Source: Mactra quadrangularis
Taxonomy: Eukaryota; Mollusca; Bivalvia; Venerida; Mactridae
Reading direction: 5' to 3'
DNA length: 64,000 bases
Assembly (NCBI GenBank): GCA_025267735.1
Contig: CM046309.1
Location: 58,224,319 to 58,288,318, forward strand
In this document: positions 60,323 through 64,000 of the stretch, piece by piece
How positions within the stretch are numbered: position 1 is the first letter of the stretch
How the letters are laid out: every line of letters begins with the position of its first letter
Notes under the pieces: generated by a model
Database searches by the model: none
What the model saw: the letters and a program-made list of their open reading frames with translations, nothing else
What the model was told of the DNA's origin: nothing
Position numbers and translations under genes: made by a program

Positions 60323-63300
60323 GTAATATTAAATTCTTCTCTGATGGTAAATTTAGCAGTCAATCGTTTATTTCTGCGAGAAGAGTTCATAAGACACATT
60401 GTAATGGTTTTTCTACATCATTCGGACCTAAGTTCATTCGGCCCTAGTGAACCAACCTAATGTCTTATTTTCAATTAAGGGCTTTTCCTATATGATTATC
60501 ATTATAGAAAATACTTACACGGATAAGTTTATTTGCATTATTCAAGCTGTCATTTGTAAAAAAAGTTTGACTAAAATAGTACAATTTTCCAAGGACCTTA
60601 TGTTACTGTAAGATATAGTATTGGCCAATTGTATAGTAACTTCTGTTGCAATTTTTCAGCTATATCAAAAGATTAAGGTGGCTCAGAATCCACGCAAATG
60701 TATGTGATACTTTAAATTAGAAAAGACCATAGCATCATAGCAATAATTTATCTTTTCCATAAAACATTGTTACTGTCTTGCTTTATTTCCTTACTTTATT
60801 TGTAGTTATTTATACATTGCACTGCTGTACAGAGACAAAATGAAGGAGGGGACAAGAAACAAATTAATTTTGTTGGGCCTCCAGACACACCAAAAAGTAT
60901 TGCTAAACAAGATCTGATTAGTCGGGCCATGTTAACATACTTGGAAAGAAAACAAAAAATTGGTGAGTACTTTTTAACTTAAACCTCAAAAATGTGCCTA
61001 CTGACACCTATTTGGTCTTACTAGTTGACTATGTACATGGTTTTCTCTTGATAATGTCATCAGAGTGTAGAAGTTCCTCTTGATGATCCTAAGTAATAGT
61101 TATTATTATATGCTTTCCAGTGGAATACCAGGATTCATTGGTGAAATAAATATCGATATGCCATTGTTTTGAAACAAAGAAAATAAGTTTGTCAATTTTC
61201 ACTGTTTGGATGCACCGTTCTGATAACATATCACACTTTAACTTTATAAAAAGCCAGTTTGAAGCATTGTATAAACAGAAAAATTGTTTATTTCAGTGTA
61301 AGATCTATTTATTTCACTCGTAAGCTATTGATATTATATTTTTACTCCTGGCTATGCTACTAGTGAAAATATTGCATCCTTAGCTCACTCGTGAAATAGT
61401 GAAATAAAAATCGATTTTACACTGAAATAAACAAATATCCTCTACAACTTTTTGAAAAAATTACAACTTGGTTGTTTCATTCGCTATATTGAATTCTGTC
61501 TGACAGTCTTCTTTGGTGCAATATGTTCAAATACATAACATAAGACCTTTACTAAATTTAGTTAACTATTGAAATGTTCAAGTATATTTCTATAAATGAC
61601 TTATTAAGATGTAATAATGATGTATTTTACAGATGAGTTTAAACAGATTAATGCTGATGAATTTGATCTTGGAAGAAGACATCTTGCTAATATTATGGGA
61701 ATTGAGGAAGATGAAATGACAAGTGAAAAAATAAGGGTAAGAAGGGAGCGTATGTAGTAGAATTATTAAACACTGTACTTCCTTGCTAGCTTTTACGGTG
61801 ACGTGGTAGTGTCTGCTTACATCTTCCTCCTTTTCATACAATAATCCTCATTGATTGAAGACACATTCTGTAAAAACTTTAATTCAGAGATCATCCAGTA
61901 AATTAAGATTCAAGCTTAATTTTTCTGCAAGCTATAATGCTTATAATTATGATGTATAGACAAAGTAATTAAATATTTTGTACATTGAATTGAGTAGAAC
62001 TAGAAGTGTAGTTATAATTAGTTATTTAAATATTCTTTCTATCATTAACTACGGCACAAAGAAGCATGTTAACATTTTTAGTTTTCTGTTCATGGAAGAC
62101 ACAAAATTACTTGACTTAATTTATATTGTATTTTATAACAGGAAGCTCTGTCATATTTGATGCCCTCATCTTTATCAAACAGAAAAGCAAGACCATTGAT
62201 GGAGGTGAGTTTCTTACATTCAATAAGACTATTCTGCAACTAACTCCCGCAGCGGTTATTTCCCCTTATTAAATCAATAACCACTGCTACCACAAGTAAA
62301 TTTGTCCCTCTGAGAGCCGAATATTTTTTTCAACTTTTCTTTTACATTTCTATATTTTCAATAAATTGAGTCTTCTTGTAGTAAATAATGATGTTCAACG
62401 TACATAAAGATAAAAAATGATACTTTAGATTGATAATTAGTAAAAACAACGAAATTACTTTTCCCTCGAAACACATTTTTGTCACATGGTATTTCTAGTG
62501 TCACATGATTTTATGATAGCAGTGGTTAAGTAGCAAAGTGTAATGTAAGCACTGTGAGGAGTTTAATTCTACAAGCCTTTACTTTTACTTTCGATAAGTT
62601 TTTTCCTCTGTCCATTATTTGTTTGCAATAAAATGTGAAAAATGGTTTATCATAGATTCTTTTGAAAATGATTGATTTAGTGCATGCACACTGAAAGGTT
62701 AAACTAATATTTTTATTTTTCAGCCACCTGAATATTACTTCCCTCAAAATGTTGGTGAGTTGTTTATATATGTATATTTATCATGAATGTGGATTTAAGC
62801 TGTTTCCTCAATGGAGTTGCAGTCAATGTTTTAGAGCTATCAGTTCATGTTATGACCGCGCACCTGTTTTCACTTACAATAGAAGGTTCGTTTCACATAT
62901 TTGTCACTTAATAGTGACTTTTATATAATAGTGCATTATATATATATATATATACATGTATACTGGGGTAGGCTCTATTATCAATATTTCAAAATGCATA
63001 TTGATTAATGATCGTAAAAAGAATATTGACAATGCAGCGATATTGTTTGAATCGATGATAGCTCTAAAATGAATGTTTTTGTATATATTTAAGGAAATAA
63101 ATTTGATGTGACTGGAAGACCCTATCACTTTCTTTACTACACCTATAAAGCTAATTACTTTGGACTAATGCATGTAAGTATGAAAACAGTTAATCTTTGC
63201 CAAACTAGACTTTAGTTGAACTGCATCAAACTTGCCATAAAACATTAATAATGAGAACTTTTAATTAAAGTGAGTTATTATCTCCCTTTGATATGAACAA

Positions 63301-63866
63301 AAATTGATATTTTAATTTGTCCGTAATAAAAAATCTGACGTGTGAGAACATATTAAGAAGTACAATAAACTAAAAATGTAATGTGGAAACAACATTAAAG
63401 CCGGATTTAAGAACTTTATTGCAAAAATTACAAAGGGAAATAATCTATAATAAAGGCAGGTAGAGTTGTGGTTACTGTCTAATTCTGCTCATTGCATGGT
63501 ATGTTATCACTGTATGAAGTTTCATAAAGATCTGACAATAAATGGCAGAAATATATGGTTAAGAAAAAACTTTTAACGCAATTGTAAACGACACCAGACG
63601 CCCAACCACCCGCCCAAACGGCAGCCTGTGTTTTTTCGTTGAAAAATCTGGCTGAAAATTAGATACCAGCTTTTTCAGGTTAATTGGTCATACTCAAAGT
63701 TTGTAGTTAGGGAATTCTACCCTAAGACACTTCAATATCCCATGTATATGACAATACATTATATTTATTTCTTGTTACTGTTTCTTTTACAGGACTTGGC
63801 TTTAAAACTGGAAACACTAAAGAGATTGGGGTTTGGAATGTCACCTACTGGTCTTGAAGAAGAAAG
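60242..63866 (+). CDS. MRPS9: Mitochondrial ribosomal protein S9 (uS9m), 5' seven exons, partial
   Basis: Exons: 60242-60322, 60806-60962, 61633-61736, 62142-62204, 62724-62754, 63094-63173, 63793-63866 (last donor GAAAG|GTTATA tentative). All phases join, giving about 196 residues of an expected 400. The N-terminus MSFAVQTYLKRLNLAKCSRN is Arg/Lys-rich without acidic residues until position 21, as in a mitochondrial presequence. Segments matching animal MRPS9: FDLGRRHLANIMGIEEDEMT, EALSYLMPSSLSNRKARPLM, PPEYYFPQ, FDVTGRPYHFLYYTYKANYF and GLMHDLALKLETL. These form the metazoan mitochondrial N-terminal extension; the universal uS9 fold that contacts the small-subunit rRNA lies beyond the right edge. 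The downstream exons are outside the window. Confidence 0.92.
60806..60962 (+). CDS. MRPS9: MRPS9 exon 2
   Basis: Acceptor TTTATTTGTAG; encodes LFIHCTAVQRQNEGG... then INFVGPPDTPKSIAKQDLIS and MLTYLERKQKI. An in-frame TAG immediately before the exon fixes its left limit. Donor G|GTGAGT. Confidence 0.88.
61100..61445. repeat. Dispersed 320-bp repeat pair, copy 2
   Basis: In MRPS9 intron 2; aligned with 13131-13445 (TATTATATGCTTTCCAGTGG, CTCCTGGCTATGC, AGCTCACTCGTGAAATA). Confidence 0.75.
61633..61736 (+). CDS. MRPS9: MRPS9 exon 3
   Basis: Acceptor TGTATTTTACAG; DEFKQINADEFDLGRRHLAN to MTSEKIR, the most conserved part in the window; donor AGG|GTAAGA. Confidence 0.93.
62142..62204 (+). CDS. 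MRPS9: MRPS9 exon 4
   Basis: EALSYLMPSSLSNRKARPLM-E, matching AIAYLFPSGLFEKRARPVM of the human protein; donor GAG|GTGAGT. Confidence 0.93.
62236..62566. repeat. Internally deleted relative of the 587-bp TIR element
   Basis: AACTCCCGCAGCGGTTATTT to GCACTGTGAGGAGTTT; shares CAATAACCACTGCTACCACA and ATTTTCAATAAATT with 32349-32935. MRPS9 intron 4. Confidence 0.75.
62724..62754 (+). CDS. MRPS9: MRPS9 exon 5 (31-nt microexon)
   Basis: PPEYYFPQNV plus one base. Acceptor TTTTTATTTTTCAG, donor TTG|GTGAGT, and phase 1 agrees with exon 6. Confidence 0.9.
62937..62954. repeat. (TA)n microsatellite
   Basis: A run of TA in MRPS9 intron 5. Confidence 0.85.
63094..63173 (+). CDS. MRPS9: MRPS9 exon 6
   Basis: GNKFDVTGRPYHFLYYTYKA to FGLMH, matching [21 protein letters not shown] of human MRPS9. 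Confidence 0.94.
63377..63658 (+). repeat. 300-bp MITE family copy in MRPS9 intron 6
   Basis: AATGTGGAAACAACATTAAA then AGCCGGATTTAAGAACTTTA to GTTGAAAAATCTGGCTGAAA; the copy closest to an intact AGCCGGATTT start. Confidence 0.85.
63793..63866 (+). CDS. MRPS9: MRPS9 exon 7 (right end tentative)
   Basis: DLALKLETLKRLGFGMSPTG-LEEER. Reading through gives LEEERL and TAA, far too short for the family, so a splice at GAAAG|GTTATA is assumed. Confidence 0.75.
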
Positions 63867-64000
63867 GTTATAAAATTATAACTAATCATAGTCACTTTAA
63901 ACTGTTAGATTTTGTTGTGTTGGTGGATACTTTTTAAAGTTTAATATAGTTCTAAATATCTCTTTTAGTTTTATTTATGTATGGTGGTTATGATAATGGT

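Noticed and set aside
60059..60460. 133-codon ORF as an intact single-exon gene
   Set aside because: Only its 60242-60322 part is used, as MRPS9 exon 1; the upstream part reads through the tandem repeat and the downstream part is intron.

Overview
This window looks like nuclear DNA from a lophotrochozoan animal, most likely a bivalve mollusc. It is AT-rich, its genes have many short exons with GT-AG introns, and it is packed with short non-autonomous elements. These include tRNA-derived SINEs, foldback MITEs, and a repeat carrying TGACCTTGACCTTTGACC blocks of a kind familiar from bivalve genomes. The taxon is an inference from repeat and protein character; no species-diagnostic gene is present. 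Layout: (1) 648-3038, minus strand, is the 5' part of a small signal-peptide/transmembrane protein that I do not recognise. (2) 3039-7648 is intergenic and holds a 30-bp minisatellite of about 57 units (4265-5985). (3) 7649-48056, minus strand, is a complete 21-exon gene for connector enhancer of kinase suppressor of Ras (CNK, CNKSR2-like: SAM, CRIC, PDZ, PH). All splice phases join, and the exons sum to 3099 nt, or 1032 residues plus stop. (4) 48057-51690 is the shared upstream region between CNK and a divergent bHLH gene. (5) About 51690-54800, plus strand, is an Olig-family bHLH transcription factor with a non-coding first exon and an intronless CDS at 53564-54268. (6) 54800-60241 is intergenic, with a dead CR1/L2/Jockey-type LINE fragment and a 60-bp hairpin tandem repeat. 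(7) 60242 to the window end, plus strand, is the first seven exons of mitochondrial ribosomal protein S9 (MRPS9/uS9m); its conserved uS9 domain lies beyond the right edge. The genes do not form a functional pathway: a Ras/MAPK scaffold, a neural-type transcription factor and a mitoribosomal protein are simply neighbours. Much of the window is intronic or intergenic repeat. Families recognised by internal comparison are: a tRNA-derived SINE (about ten copies); a 300-bp MITE with AGCCGGATTT termini (six copies); a 74-bp near-perfect hairpin (six copies); a 220-bp foldback beginning GGCCACAACAAGTTGATCAT (three copies); a 400-bp family containing a CAGGATATCTGTTTACGG end (four or more copies); hAT-like elements with exact 8-bp target duplications; a piggyBac-like element with TTAA; and a 2.1-kb TIR element with a TAGTA duplication in CNK intron 1. 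The most notable items are the 74-bp hairpin family, the minisatellite whose 10-codon period keeps frames open on both strands, the hairpin array just upstream of MRPS9, and inverted MITE copies tightly bracketing CNK exons 8-9.
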